Below are positions 19,151 to 28,474 of a stretch of DNA of 64,000 nucleotides, piece after piece. A model generated the notes under the pieces. It had not been told where the DNA came from. It did no database searches and worked only from the letters and a program-made list of their open reading frames with translations. Each line of letters begins with the position of its first letter. The first letter of the stretch is position 1. Source of the stretch: CBDBEU01 sp965204565 (GTDB taxonomy: Bacteria; Pseudomonadota; Alphaproteobacteria; Rhizobiales; TMED25); NCBI GenBank assembly GCA_965204565.1, contig CBDBEU010000003.1, forward strand, positions 682,001 through 746,000, written 5' to 3'. A program made the position numbers and the translations under genes.

Positions 19151-20104
19151 TCACGTGAGGATGGCGCGTACGTTCTCAACAATGTTGGTGCGGTCGGGGA
19201 ACACGTGGTTCTCAAGTGTCGGGGCGTAGGGAATCGGGGTTTCGAGCGCGCATATGCGTTTGAGCGGCGCCTTGAGGGCAGCAAAACTTTCAGGGTCCTC
19301 AGTCACCAGAGCCGCAATCTCCGAGGCGGCGCTGGCGGTAGGCGTTGCCTCGTCGGCAATGATCAGCCGGCCGGTCTTGCGCACCGAGGCACGGATGGTC
19401 TCAGCATCCATGGGCACAAGGGTGCGTGGATCGACGACTTCGACGGAAATTCCTTCCGCAGCCAGGGTTTCGGCCGCGGCCAGCGCTTCATGGACCATCC
19501 AGGCGATGGCGACGATGGTGATATCAGAGCCTTCGCGCTTGATGTCGGCCTTGCCGACGGGAATGGTTTCATCCTCATCGGGCACCTCGCCCTTGAGGGC
19601 GAGAAGCCGGCCGGCTTCGAACGAAATCACCGGATTGTCGTCGCGGATCGAGGTCTTGAGCAGGCCTTTGAGGTCGCGCGGGGTGGAGGGCAGGATGATT
19701 TTCAGGCCCGCCAGATTCATGAACATCGAATAGGGGCTTTGGGAGTGCTGGGCGGCGCGGTTGCCGCCACCGCCCACCAGCGCGCGGAACAGGATCGGGA
19801 ATTTTGCCTGGCCGCCAAACATGTAATGGATCTTGGAGGCCTGGTTGACGATCTGGTCCATGGCGACAAAGCAGAAAGTGACGATCTGCCAGTTGACGAT
19901 CGGTCTGAGGCCGGAACCGGCGGCGCCTATCGCCATGCCGGTAAGCGCACCTTCGGCAATCGGGCATGCGCGCACGCGGGTAGAGCCGAATTCCTCGACC
20001 AACGGTGGCGGCGCGTCGGTCGCCAGGTGAAAGGTTGCCGGATCGCGGCGCATTTCCTCCGCGATAGCCTCCGCGCCCGCCTGGGCATAGGTGATTTCAC
20101 GCAT
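19151..20104 (-). CDS. 2-oxo acid/acetoin dehydrogenase E1 beta subunit
   Basis: A 317-residue protein starting at 20104, eight bases inside the end of E1 alpha. It is the transketolase pyrimidine-binding and C-terminal domain pair of the PdhB/AcoB family, with motifs STRVRACPIAEGALTGMAIG (the TPP-facing Glu region), GGGGNRAAQHSQSPYSMF and EVVDPRTLVPMD. With E1 alpha it forms the alpha2beta2 decarboxylase that passes an acyl group to lipoyl E2. No E2 or E3 gene is in the operon. Confidence 0.9.
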   Translation of the reverse strand: MREITYAQAGAEAIAEEMRRDPATFHLATDAPPPLVEEFGSTRVRACPIAEGALTGMAIGAAGSGLRPIVNWQIVTFCFVAMDQIVNQASKIHYMFGGQAKFPILFRALVGGGGNRAAQHSQSPYSMFMNLAGLKIILPSTPRDLKGLLKTSIRDDNPVISFEAGRLLALKGEVPDEDETIPVGKADIKREGSDITIVAIAWMVHEALAAAETLAAEGISVEVVDPRTLVPMDAETIRASVRKTGRLIIADEATPTASAASEIAALVTEDPESFAALKAPLKRICALETPIPYAPTLENHVFPDRTNIVENVRAILT

Positions 20105-21092
20105 TGGCGGGGACCTCCTCGTCAGCGAAGACGTCCTCAAGGGCTGCTTCGGGCTGAGGGAACGGACTTGCCTTGGCAAAGCTCACCGATGCCTCGATCA
20201 CATCCAGAATTTCGCTGTCCATGGCTTGCCATTCCTCCTCAGAGAGCTGGCCCTGCTGGTTTTGCAGATCCGCTTTGAGTCGCAGGATCGGGTCGGCCTT
20301 CTTCCATTGTTCAATCTCGTCTTCCAGCCGCCGGTCGGGTGTTTCGGGCCGTTCGGTGTGTTTGCGCCAGCGGTATGACTTACATTCAATCAGGCTGGGA
20401 CCGTCGCCGGCTCTGGCGCGGGCAATCGCTTCAAGGGCTGCCTCGTGGACCGCGACCACGTCGTTGCCGTCAACCACCACCCCCGGAATGCCATAACCTG
20501 CGGCGCGGGCGGCAACATCGGGCAGCGCCAGGGTTTGCGCGGATGGCGTTTGTGCCGCCCAGAGATTGTTCTCACACACATAAATCATCGGCAGTTTCCA
20601 AGCGGCTGCGATATTGAGCGTTTCATGGAACGGTCCGGCATTGGACGCGCCATCGCCAAAGAACGACACCGCGACGCGGTCGGTGCCCTCAATCTGGGCG
20701 GCAAGTCCGGCGCCGGTGACGATCGGGATGCCGCTGGCGACAATGCCATTGGCGCCCAGCATGCCGATGTCGAAATCGGCGATATGCATGGAGCCGCCCT
20801 TGCCCTTGCAATAGCCGGTCTCGCGCCCGTAGAGCTCGGCCATCATGCGATTGAGACTGGCGCCCTTGGCGATGCAATGACCATGGCCACGATGGGTGGA
20901 GATTATCTGATCGTCACGGCGCAGTGCCGAACACACGCCGACCGCGATGGCTTCCTCGCCAATGTAGCAATGAACGACGCCGTAAATGCCGCCGGCGTGA
21001 AAATCGTCCGAGGCGCGTTCTTCAAAGCGGCGAATGGTCTGCATCTGGCGCAGCATGTCGCGTTGCATCTCGGGCGAAACGGGCATGGGCAT
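20097..21092 (-). CDS. 2-oxo acid/acetoin dehydrogenase E1 alpha subunit
   Basis: A 331-residue protein started at 21092 behind GAGGA. The TPP motif GDGASNAGPFHETLNIAAAW...NN is complete (GDG plus NN about 28 residues later), and HRGHGHCIAKGAS is typical of the family. In the cell it decarboxylates a 2-oxo acid or cleaves acetoin with TPP and Mg2+. It is coupled to E1 beta by an overlap. A separate TPP enzyme lies upstream in the same operon, so two thiamine steps may act on one substrate. Confidence 0.9.
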   Translation of the reverse strand: MPMPVSPEMQRDMLRQMQTIRRFEERASDDFHAGGIYGVVHCYIGEEAIAVGVCSALRRDDQIISTHRGHGHCIAKGASLNRMMAELYGRETGYCKGKGGSMHIADFDIGMLGANGIVASGIPIVTGAGLAAQIEGTDRVAVSFFGDGASNAGPFHETLNIAAAWKLPMIYVCENNLWAAQTPSAQTLALPDVAARAAGYGIPGVVVDGNDVVAVHEAALEAIARARAGDGPSLIECKSYRWRKHTERPETPDRRLEDEIEQWKKADPILRLKADLQNQQGQLSEEEWQAMDSEILDVIEASVSFAKASPFPQPEAALEDVFADEEVPANA

Positions 21093-21192
21093 GGATCCTC
21101 GTTGACTGCGTTTACATTCAGGTGGGAGCGCACCGGAAGACCGTGAAAATAAGTCTAGCGCCGGGCGGAAGTGCTCGGCAGGGCGGCCTGAT

Positions 21193-22956
21193 CTATGCGA
21201 TCCGGTCGCCCTTCTTGATCGGGGCGGAGCGATTATCGAAGCCCGGCAGCATTTGCGAGGCATCGCGCGTTACCGCGATATCGAGAAGCGTCGGCCGGTT
21301 GGTGCTTTGAAGCGAGGCGCGCAACTCGCCCGCCAGCGCATCGGGGTCGGTCACCCGCACGCCGCGGCAGCCAAGCGTCTCGGCGACATTGGCGTAGTTG
21401 AGATCTGACAGATCGGCGGACTGATAGCGGCCGCCGAACATGACGTGCTGCAGCGCCTTGACGTAGCCGGATGCGGCATTGTTGACCACCATGACGGTGA
21501 GCGGCAGCTTGAGACGCGCCGCCGTCTCAAGATCGCCCAAGGTCATGTTGAGCCCGCCGTCACCGGTGAGTGTGAACACCGGACGGTCGGGAACTGCAAG
21601 CTGGGCGCCGATGCCGCCGGCGACGCCATAGCCGATGGAGGCCATGCCACGGTCGACAATATAGCCGCGGCCGGCGCGTTTGGTGTCATACAGGAGGCCA
21701 GTCCAGTGAGCGGCAAATCCACTATCGCCGACCAGAATGGTATCTTCGGGAAGCACGTTGTTGAGCTCGTGGCAGAGCCGCGCCATGTTGATCGGCGCCT
21801 CCGATGAGGTCAGCCTTGCATCGACTTCGTTGCGCCATTTCTGCTTGCCGGCATTGACTTCGGCGATGTAGCCGGCACGCGATTTGCGGGCATTGGCGGC
21901 GCTGTCAGAAAGCGCCTCGGCAAGGTCGTTGAGCCCTTCGCGGGCATCGCCCCACAGCGCGATGTCGGTGCGCGCCCAGCGGCCAATTTCGTCCGGCTCT
22001 ATATCCAGATGGATAAGCGGGATATCGGCACGCGGCAGGGCATAGCGCTTGGTGGCGATCTCGCCGAGCTTGCAGCCGGCGACAAGAATGCAATCGGAGG
22101 CGTCGAGCACCTCGTTGGCGGTGCGCGCATAGCGGCCGAAAAGTCCGAGCGACAGCTCATGGGTGCACGCGATCGCGCCCTTGCCCGACAGTGTGTGCGC
22201 CACGGGAATGGCGTTGGCTTCGGCCAGCGCGGTCAGGGCCTCATTGGCGCCTGAAATGTGAATGCCGCCTCCAGCCAGAATGATCGGCCGTTTGACGCTG
22301 GCCATGAGGGCTGCGGCGCGTTCGATATCGGCACTGGCCGGCCTTGTGCGCCTGCTTGGCACGGTCTTGGTTGTCTCATCGGCGTAAAGCTCATCGGCGT
22401 TGAATTCAAAAACGCCGTGGCAGATGTCCTCGGGCACATCGAGCAGCACCGGACCCGGGCGGCCGGACGTGGCGAGCGCATAGGCGTAACGGATATGCTC
22501 AGGGATCCGGGTTCCAACCTCGACGCGGATCACTTCCTTGACCGCAGGACGCAGCATTTCGATCTGCTTGGTCTCCTGCGTCATGTTGCGCCAAGCGACC
22601 TCGCGATTTGCATCACCGACCATGGCAATCATCGCGGTTCCGGCATTCAATGACTCGGTGAGCGCGGTGAGCAGATTTGTCGCGCCGGGGCCGAGAGTTG
22701 CATCGCACGCACCCGGACGGCCGGTTACCCGTGACCAGGCATCGGCCATGAAGGCGCCCGAGCGTTCATCATTGATCAGTGTGTGGGTGAGGCCGCGCCG
22801 GCGCACCGCATCATAGAACGGCAGGAGCTGGAAACCGGCCATGCCGAACATCGGTCCGACTTCATGCAGGGCGAGCATGTCGGCGATGGCTTCGCCGCCG
22901 GTGAGCTCAACTTTTATGTTTCCGCCAGTCTCAGTGGTTGATCCGGCATCGTTCAT
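21193..22956 (-). CDS. acetolactate synthase-like TPP enzyme
   Basis: A 587-residue protein with the three-domain POX layout. The PYR domain carries the catalytic Glu in INDERSGAFMADAWSRVTG. The central domain and the PP domain with GDGGLNMTLGDLETAARLKL and a trailing VVNNA form the TPP/Mg site. The start at 22956 follows GGGAGAAG and lies 26 bases inside the end of the upstream gene. Family members include acetolactate synthase, sulfoacetaldehyde acetyltransferase and oxalyl-CoA decarboxylase. No feature here fixes the substrate. Confidence 0.85.
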   Translation of the reverse strand: MNDAGSTTETGGNIKVELTGGEAIADMLALHEVGPMFGMAGFQLLPFYDAVRRRGLTHTLINDERSGAFMADAWSRVTGRPGACDATLGPGATNLLTALTESLNAGTAMIAMVGDANREVAWRNMTQETKQIEMLRPAVKEVIRVEVGTRIPEHIRYAYALATSGRPGPVLLDVPEDICHGVFEFNADELYADETTKTVPSRRTRPASADIERAAALMASVKRPIILAGGGIHISGANEALTALAEANAIPVAHTLSGKGAIACTHELSLGLFGRYARTANEVLDASDCILVAGCKLGEIATKRYALPRADIPLIHLDIEPDEIGRWARTDIALWGDAREGLNDLAEALSDSAANARKSRAGYIAEVNAGKQKWRNEVDARLTSSEAPINMARLCHELNNVLPEDTILVGDSGFAAHWTGLLYDTKRAGRGYIVDRGMASIGYGVAGGIGAQLAVPDRPVFTLTGDGGLNMTLGDLETAARLKLPLTVMVVNNAASGYVKALQHVMFGGRYQSADLSDLNYANVAETLGCRGVRVTDPDALAGELRASLQSTNRPTLLDIAVTRDASQMLPGFDNRSAPIKKGDRIA

Positions 22957-23788
22957 ATCGATCTTCTCCCTCAGCGCGCGCGCTTGCAATCATCAGATCG
23001 GCAAATTCCATTGTGCTGATGCCCGGCCTTGCCCCGGCCTTGGCTGCGCTTTGATTCACATGCGTAATGGTTCCAGTTCCCCAGGTCGAGCGGGCATCGC
23101 CGATGCGCGCGCTGGCGGCGGCGACGGTGGCGCCGGCAATGCCTCTGGTGTCGAGGTCGGGCAGGCGCGCTGCGGTACTTGACCCGGCATCATTGAACAC
23201 CGCCGCCAGTACGTCCGGGCGGGGGCCCCAGCTCGGCGCGCCCGCCAGCAATTCACCATGAGATGCGGTGATCACGATCGCGCCTTCATCCTGCGCACGC
23301 ACCAGCGACACGGAGTCGCAGCCCATGATGATTGGCTCGCCGGCTCGTTCACGAATAATGAAGCGGGCTTCGTCATGGGTGGGAATCCTCTTGCTGGAGA
23401 TGGGGGCTACCAGCAGCGCATTGGCGCAGTCCATAGTGGATTGGTCCGGACGGCAGCCCAGACTTGACGCGACATCATTGACAAAACTGATGGTTCCGGC
23501 ACTGGCCATGCTCTGGCCATTGCCGATGATGGCGGATCGGTAGTCAACGGTTGCGGCGGCAATCTCGAGCTCTTGAAGCCAATCCAGAGCGCCGATGCCA
23601 GCGCGGTCGAGACCAACGCCGGCATCGTGAAGAATGACCGCACGCACGCCGGCGCACGCCGCTTCCCAACCGGCATAAACGCCGCCATGGGACCCGGCGA
23701 TGAGAACGCGCCCGGTGGTGCGTGAATCCAGCTTGGTCACCGTGTCGGCAATGAGAATATCTGATGTGTCCATGTCGACAGCACTCAT
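22931..23788 (-). CDS. uncharacterised protein with two tandem homologous halves
   Basis: A 285-residue protein of unknown function. Its N-terminal half (GSHGGVYAG, then VILHDAGVGLDRAGI, AAATVDYRSAIIGNGQ, GTISFVNDVASSLGCRP) is repeated in the C-terminal half (ASHGELLAG, AVFNDAGSSTAARLP, GATVAAASARIGDARS, GTITHVNQSAAKAGARP). The repeat unit is about 100-110 residues and each carries S-H-G and N/H-DAG motifs. No signal peptide or membrane segment is seen. It is the first gene of the operon with the TPP enzyme, E1 subunits and GST. I recall similar uncharacterised proteins in Alphaproteobacteria but know no function. Confidence 0.85.
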   Translation of the reverse strand: MSAVDMDTSDILIADTVTKLDSRTTGRVLIAGSHGGVYAGWEAACAGVRAVILHDAGVGLDRAGIGALDWLQELEIAAATVDYRSAIIGNGQSMASAGTISFVNDVASSLGCRPDQSTMDCANALLVAPISSKRIPTHDEARFIIRERAGEPIIMGCDSVSLVRAQDEGAIVITASHGELLAGAPSWGPRPDVLAAVFNDAGSSTAARLPDLDTRGIAGATVAAASARIGDARSTWGTGTITHVNQSAAKAGARPGISTMEFADLMIASARAEGEDRYERCRINH

Positions 23789-23901
23789 AGAATAAAGGCA
23801 AGGGCGGCGTCATGCCTGACGCACGAGGACATTCCACTCAAACATGATATGCGCTAGCCTCTGCAGCGGCCAATTTGGGCGGAGAAATCAGGATCAGAGC
23901 A

Positions 23902-24411
23902 ATGAGCGAAACACTGGAAGGGCTTGCACAGGACATCAGGACGGCGCTGAAAAGCGCGCCTGGAATCGAAGGGCGGAAAAAGGTCGGTGAGCGGCTTTCG
24001 AGCGCCTTGGTGGACGAAGCTTTCATCACCCAGCATTTGCGCGCCCGCGCACCCGGTGAGCATCCGCGCAAGGTGCTGTTTGAAGATCCGGAACTCGGAT
24101 TTTGCATTTGCGGCCATGTCTATGACGGTCCGGCAGCGGGCAAGCCGCACGATCACGGCCCTGCCTGGGCAATCTATGGTCAGGCCGCTGGCGAGACCGA
24201 AATGACGGAATGGAAGATCGTTGAAAAGGGCGATGGGAATCAGCCATCACTGGTTGAGCCGGTGCGGACCTACACAATGAAACCGGGTGATACGCAGCTT
24301 TATGATGTGGGCGATGTGCATTCGCCCAATCGCGCCGCGCCGGTAAAACTGATCCGCATTGAAGGCGCCAATCTCGACCGCGTGACGCGCTCGAAAATCG
24401 AGGCCAAATAG
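23902..24411 (+). CDS. cupin-fold protein (cysteine dioxygenase-like)
   Basis: A 169-residue protein with a cupin pattern: GKPHDHGPAWAIYGQAAGE gives the H-x-H metal pair and a trailing GQxxGE, and DTQLYDVGDVHSPN supplies the third His. Length and order resemble thiol dioxygenase-like cupins. The start is put at 23902 because the upstream extension has no clear ribosome site. It is divergent from the TPP operon with a 113-base gap, which would hold both promoters. The substrate is unknown. Confidence 0.75.
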   Translation: MSETLEGLAQDIRTALKSAPGIEGRKKVGERLSSALVDEAFITQHLRARAPGEHPRKVLFEDPELGFCICGHVYDGPAAGKPHDHGPAWAIYGQAAGETEMTEWKIVEKGDGNQPSLVEPVRTYTMKPGDTQLYDVGDVHSPNRAAPVKLIRIEGANLDRVTRSKIEAK

Positions 24412-24535
24412 ACTCGCAGAGCAATGTTGCTGCTTGCAGTAGTGCCAAGCGCACCGCTTCTGTCTTGCGGCGGGAATTCAACGTGACTGTGCGCCGCCAC
24501 AAAAAGTGTATGCTCGCAACAAAGGGAATGATGTG

Positions 24536-24829
24536 ATGGCGAAGGGATATTGGATCGGCTGTTATCGCAGGGTTGTCGACCAGTCCAAGGTCGATGCCTA
24601 TCGCAAGCTTGCGGGACCAGCAATCGAGGCCACTGGCGGGCGGTTCATCGCGCGCGGCATGCCGGTCAAGGTCTATGATTCCGGCATTATGGAGCGCGTC
24701 GTACTTGTGGAATTTCCAAGCGTCAACGATGCGATCGCGGCCCATGACAGCCCTGCCTATCAGGAAGCGCTGGCAGCGCTTGATGGTGGGCTGGAGCGTG
24801 AGATCCGCATTGTCGAGGGCGTTGACTGA
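24536..24829 (+). CDS. DUF1330 family protein
   Basis: A 97-residue protein with the ferredoxin-like DUF1330 pattern: KGYWIGCYRRVVDQSKVDAYRKLA, then GGRFIARG, then VLVEFPSVNDAIAAHDSPAYQEAL. Members of this family are small soluble proteins often found beside dehydrogenases and hydrolases, with no settled function. Start chosen at 24536, the ATG that begins the conserved domain. Confidence 0.88.
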   Translation: MAKGYWIGCYRRVVDQSKVDAYRKLAGPAIEATGGRFIARGMPVKVYDSGIMERVVLVEFPSVNDAIAAHDSPAYQEALAALDGGLEREIRIVEGVD

Positions 24830-24909
24830 GCCTGCTACGTCCCATGTTTTTGGAGACTCCGCGATCGGGACGGAGCCCCCTTCGATCGCCGCCCATTTCA
24901 CGGAAATGC

Positions 24910-25758
24910 TCAGTGCATCAGCAGGCCGCCGGAGACATTTACCGCAAGACCGGTCATGAAATTGGATTCGCCAGAAGCGAGATAGGCAGCCAGTTGGGCA
25001 ATGTCTTTAGGTTGCGCGACACGTCCGAGCGGGGTTCTGCCGGTGGCCTCCTCGATCATCCTATCGCGATAGGCGTCGGTTGTGACGTCAGCAGGTTTGA
25101 GCCCTGATGCCATGCCATAAACGCGCTCGGTATCGGTCAGGCCCGGACAGATGGCATTGGCGTTAATGCTGTGGTCGGCAAGCTCGAGTGCCAGCGACTG
25201 GGTAAATCCGATCACCGCGAATTTCGACGCGCTATAGGCAGCAAAACGGGCACGGCCCTGCTTGCCGGCACTTGATGCCAGATTGATGATCTTGCCGCCA
25301 CCGCCACGCTCAAGCATGTGGCGGGCAACCGCGCGTGAACACAGGAAAGTACCCTTGGCATTGACTGCCTGCACCCAGTCCCAAACCTCCTCGTCGAGCT
25401 CTACCACCGGCACCCGGTCGGGGCCTGCCGTCGAGCCGGCATTGTTGACCAGAATGTCGATGCGCCCGAAGTGGTCGAGCGTTTCTGCGACTATGCGTGC
25501 GACATCTTGTGAATTGGTGACATCGGCGACGCAACTGAGGCTGCCGCGGCCCAATTCCGCGATCTCTGTGGCAACTTGAGACAGCCCGCCCCAGGCGTCT
25601 TCGTTCAGTCCGCTCCAGGTGCCGGTTGACTCATCACTTATATTGGCAACGGCAACATCCGCACCTTCCTTGGCAAGACGCATGGCAATCGCCCTGCCGA
25701 TCCCGCGCCGGCCGGCTGCGCCGGTGACCAGCGCCACCTTTCCTTCCAATTTGTACAT
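24910..25758 (-). CDS. short-chain dehydrogenase/reductase
   Basis: A 282-residue classical SDR. The cofactor motif is TGAAGRRGIGRAIA, followed by NNAG. The catalytic set is Ser in NLASSAG and YxxxK in AAYSASKFAV. An insertion of about ten residues follows the second beta strand (around STGTWSGLNEDAWGG), which is unusual and may shape substrate binding. The C-terminus (MTGLAVNVSGGLLMH) is the family norm. Substrate unknown. No close operon partner on its strand. Confidence 0.9.
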   Translation of the reverse strand: MYKLEGKVALVTGAAGRRGIGRAIAMRLAKEGADVAVANISDESTGTWSGLNEDAWGGLSQVATEIAELGRGSLSCVADVTNSQDVARIVAETLDHFGRIDILVNNAGSTAGPDRVPVVELDEEVWDWVQAVNAKGTFLCSRAVARHMLERGGGGKIINLASSAGKQGRARFAAYSASKFAVIGFTQSLALELADHSINANAICPGLTDTERVYGMASGLKPADVTTDAYRDRMIEEATGRTPLGRVAQPKDIAQLAAYLASGESNFMTGLAVNVSGGLLMH

Positions 25759-26249
25759 CGACCGCCTCCTGAACCGGTGTGGTTATGAGCGCAGGATAGC
25801 GCAAGGTTGTCGATGCATGCGAGCCTTGAGATCGTGCAGAGCTTGCCTTGCTCGGCTATCTGCTGCGATGATGTGAGGGCTGTCATGCGCGTGCTTGCAC
25901 CAAACCGGTGGCCATATTGGCTTCGGTGGATGCTTGTGCTCATGATATATACGCGGCACGTTGCAGCCTCGTTGATACCCCGTCTTGCGCTAAGCACTGA
26001 ACATGGGTTCGATCTTGGCGTACACACAGTTGTCTACGCTGTTGTCCGACATTCCCCAATTGGAACACCATTTCGATCATGCTGCCGCTGTTTTGTGTAG
26101 GGATCAATCCTCTTGGGCGGGCTGTGTCGTGGTTCGGGCATCCGGTTCGTGAACGGGCGCGATTTATGGCTGCTGCAACGGGCTTGAACCGGAATTCGAT
26201 CTGACCGTCACCCGTCGGGTCAGACACGTCGAGCCGCTTGCGCCAGGGT

Positions 26250-27610
26250 TTGATCGCCGACACCGTCATGTCGGTAGCGCTGGCCGGTACCGCTGACGCA
26301 CGGAGCCGTTGGATGGCAGCAAGGATGCGGGTGAACAGAGCGCCGCCGACAGCCGCCTCGGCCGGTTGGAACGTGACGGCTCGGGCGTGGCGGACGACCC
26401 GCGCTCCGATCCTGATGAGGCGGGTCGCAGGCCGGTCGGCCATCTCCTCCGGCAGGTCGGCGCCCCGCAGGAAGACACCGGGATTGCAGGCCAATGCATG
26501 AAGCTGAAGCCGCACCTCGTTCCACGCCATGCCCTTGCAGGAAAGACGCGTCCGATTGATCGCCTGCCTGCCTGCCTCGACATGCCGTTCGGCGGTGCCG
26601 CGCTGGTTGTATAACCGAATGATCCGGTCCGGCTACATCGGCAGCTTGGTGACGACAAAGCCGATCTTCGGGAACAAGTCACCCGGATGCCGTTCGACTC
26701 TGGCGACGACCCGCGGGGCGCTTGAGCACAGGCGCAATCCTGCTTTCCGGAACAGCAGCCTTCCCAGGCCCGGATGGCGCAGGAACAGCCTTCCGCCTCC
26801 GGCGTCTTGTAGAGCTCCGGGACGGCAAAAGCGGCATTGGCCCGGAAGAACCGCATCAGCTCACGATCCGCATATCGCGCCAACACCGGCTTGAGCACAT
26901 TTTCCCGGCCATCAGCGCTGTGAACATTGCCGAGGCGCAATGAACGGCGTTCGAGGCGGCCAAACCGGTTAAGGACGAACAAGGGACGGCACATGCAGCC
27001 GAAATGCCCGTTCCAGGCGGTGCCTCCCTGAGTGCCATGGGTCTGCGCGCCATGGGGCGGGCCGACCGAACCGTCCATGTCTCCGGTGTGATCCATTCGG
27101 GCGCCATCGCGGCGTGAGCCCGATCAATCCCCCGATCAATCCATTGACCGGATACGTCCGCCGGCGCACCGCGATTGTCGGCGGCCGCCGACACCCCGGT
27201 CTCGAACCGACCCATCCGGCCGGCAGACGCAGCCTCGGCATCAACACCACGTCCTCCAACCACCTGCCGCATCACCGGATCGAGCGCCGGACGGTCCGCG
27301 TCACTCACATCATCATATCCGGCCGATAGCCCGAAGACCGGCTGTGCCGCAAAAGACCGACCACGGAATGCAGACGGTTGTGGACGCTTCGCGGATTTCC
27401 GAGAGGACCGCCGGCAATATCGTGCAATCCCGGGGTCTCGTCCAACTCCCGGAACAGCAACGGGCCACCGTCGGAACCGATCTTCGAGCCATGGCATTCC
27501 AGCCGCACCCGCCAACCGCACCCGCCAACCGCACCCGCCGCACCCGCCAACCGCACCCGCCAACCGCACCCGACTGTCGAAACCGAGCCTGATATCACCC
27601 GTTTCGCCTG
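26250..27610 (-). pseudogene. IS1380 transposase, multiply frameshifted
   Basis: Fragments in several frames follow the order of an IS1380 transposase: GGPLLFRELDETPGLHDIAG, GYDDVSDADRPALDPVMRQV, GRFETGVSAAADNRGA, GHFGCMC, LRLGNVHSADGRENVLKPV, ELMRFFRANAAFAVPELYK, then MAWNEVR-like RCGFSFMHWPAI in a shifted frame. The DDE region between the LKRP block and the C-terminal RxIRFYNQRGTAE block is badly damaged. Nonsense codons and shifts exceed what single-base errors could explain, so the copy is inactive. Confidence 0.75.
27502..27573. repeat. 13-bp tandem repeat inside IS1380 copy A
   Basis: Units of CCGCACCCGCCAA occur about five times in a row, with one shortened unit (CCGCACCCG) in the middle. 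Other IS1380 segments here (34490, 55905) have only one CCGCACCC at this place. The repeat lies in the 5' end of the transposase frame and shifts it by a multiple that is not of three, so it contributes to inactivation. Replication slippage is the simplest origin. Confidence 0.85.
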
Positions 27611-27718
27611 CACCCTGCGGGTGATCCGTGATCCGCACCCTACAGCCCACACAACATGCTGAAATATGACATGTTACCGGCTGTCGGAGGCGCAAACGTC
27701 ACGTTACCTAGGGAATGT

Positions 27719-27885
27719 GGGATCATAGGCCTTGTCGCCGACCATTACACCACCAGCCTTGTTGATCATGTCGGCAGCGAAACCGCTGCGCCGAGCGTAA
27801 TAACGTCTTGCGCCTGGGCCGCATTGATGGTCCATGCAAGCATTCCGGCTATTGCCGAAGCGGCGAGAAGACTGGTTCTGGACAT
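27719..27885 (-). pseudogene. branched-chain amino acid ABC binding protein, 5' fragment
   Basis: The fragment starts at 27885 behind GGGAGGAG and encodes a clean signal peptide (SRTSLLAASAIAGMLAW, then AAQAQ) and the start of a LivJ-type periplasmic binding protein (DVITLGAAVSLP). A deletion and frame change join this to DMINKAGGVMVGDKAYDP, a later part of the same domain. The remainder is missing at the IS1380 boundary. It was presumably the first gene of an uptake operon for amino acids or related compounds. Confidence 0.65.
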
Positions 27886-28139
27886 GTCCTCTCCTCCCTT
27901 CTGTCGATCTTGGCGTTAGCCAAGCATGACCAGCCAAGCCGGCGATCATATTACAGATCAGACGGACTCGCACCAAGTGCAAATCTGGTCGTAGTGACAA
28001 GCATGCCGCGGTTTTTGTAGCCAGCCCACCGCTGCTGGCAGCACTCTCCTCACACGGCTGCCAAACAACTGATTTAATTGAACATTCAAAAAACGGGCAC
28101 TAAGCTAACCAATCTGCGAATCTGAGCAGGAGGTGCAGA

Positions 28140-28390
28140 ATGACAAAGCTCGAACGCCAACTTGCTGGCTATCGGCTAACGACCGCCCAAATCGATTATT
28201 GGCGGCTGGACCATCCCAACCGCTATAGTAATTCATTTGGCAGCAGCTGGATCTCGCGCCTGAATTCCCGGTTCTCACAAAATTTCTGAAATTCTGGGAC
28301 AACGAGCTGGAAGGCCGGCTGCACCGGGTCACTATCGCATGCGCAGGCTTGCTCACCCCTGCGCAGTACCACTGCCTACACATTCACTGA
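28140..28390 (+). pseudogene. Usg-like protein, one frameshift
   Basis: An excellent ribosome site (GCAGGAGGTG) precedes the start at 28140. The first frame gives TKLERQLAGYRLTTAQIDYW. After a shift near 28232-28240 the next frame gives WQQLDLAPEFPVLTKFLKFW, then NELEGRLHRVTIACAGLLTP and ends at 28390. This is the Usg family of about 85 residues, typical of Alphaproteobacteria and originally named from the region upstream of a trp gene. The biochemical role is unknown. Confidence 0.75.
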
Positions 28391-28474
28391 GCGGGCAAGC
28401 CGGCACTGGCACAACGCCGGTGCTAAACTCAATTGACTGCCCGGGCAGCGATAAGATCTGGAAGATCGGTACGA

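Larger units (their letters stand above)
26049..27718 (-). mobile_element. IS1380-family element, copy A (about 1.67 kb)
   Basis: The longest of five related IS1380 segments in this window. Its ends are inverted repeats: ACATTCCCCAATTGG at 26049 and the reverse complement of the right end, ACATTCCCTAGG, at 27718. No flanking target duplication is visible. It carries one transposase on the minus strand, heavily damaged, plus a GC-rich tandem repeat at 27502-27573. It cut an ABC transporter binding-protein gene on its right. The ends were defined by comparing this copy with the segment at 34346. Confidence 0.75.

Noticed and set aside
24412..24535. Possible small RNA or riboswitch before the DUF1330 gene
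   Set aside because: No stable hairpin with a T-run and no known riboswitch consensus could be recognised.
27502..27573. Possible CRISPR-like repeats
   Set aside because: Units of 13 bases are contiguous with no spacers and no cas genes are near; a tandem repeat fits better.
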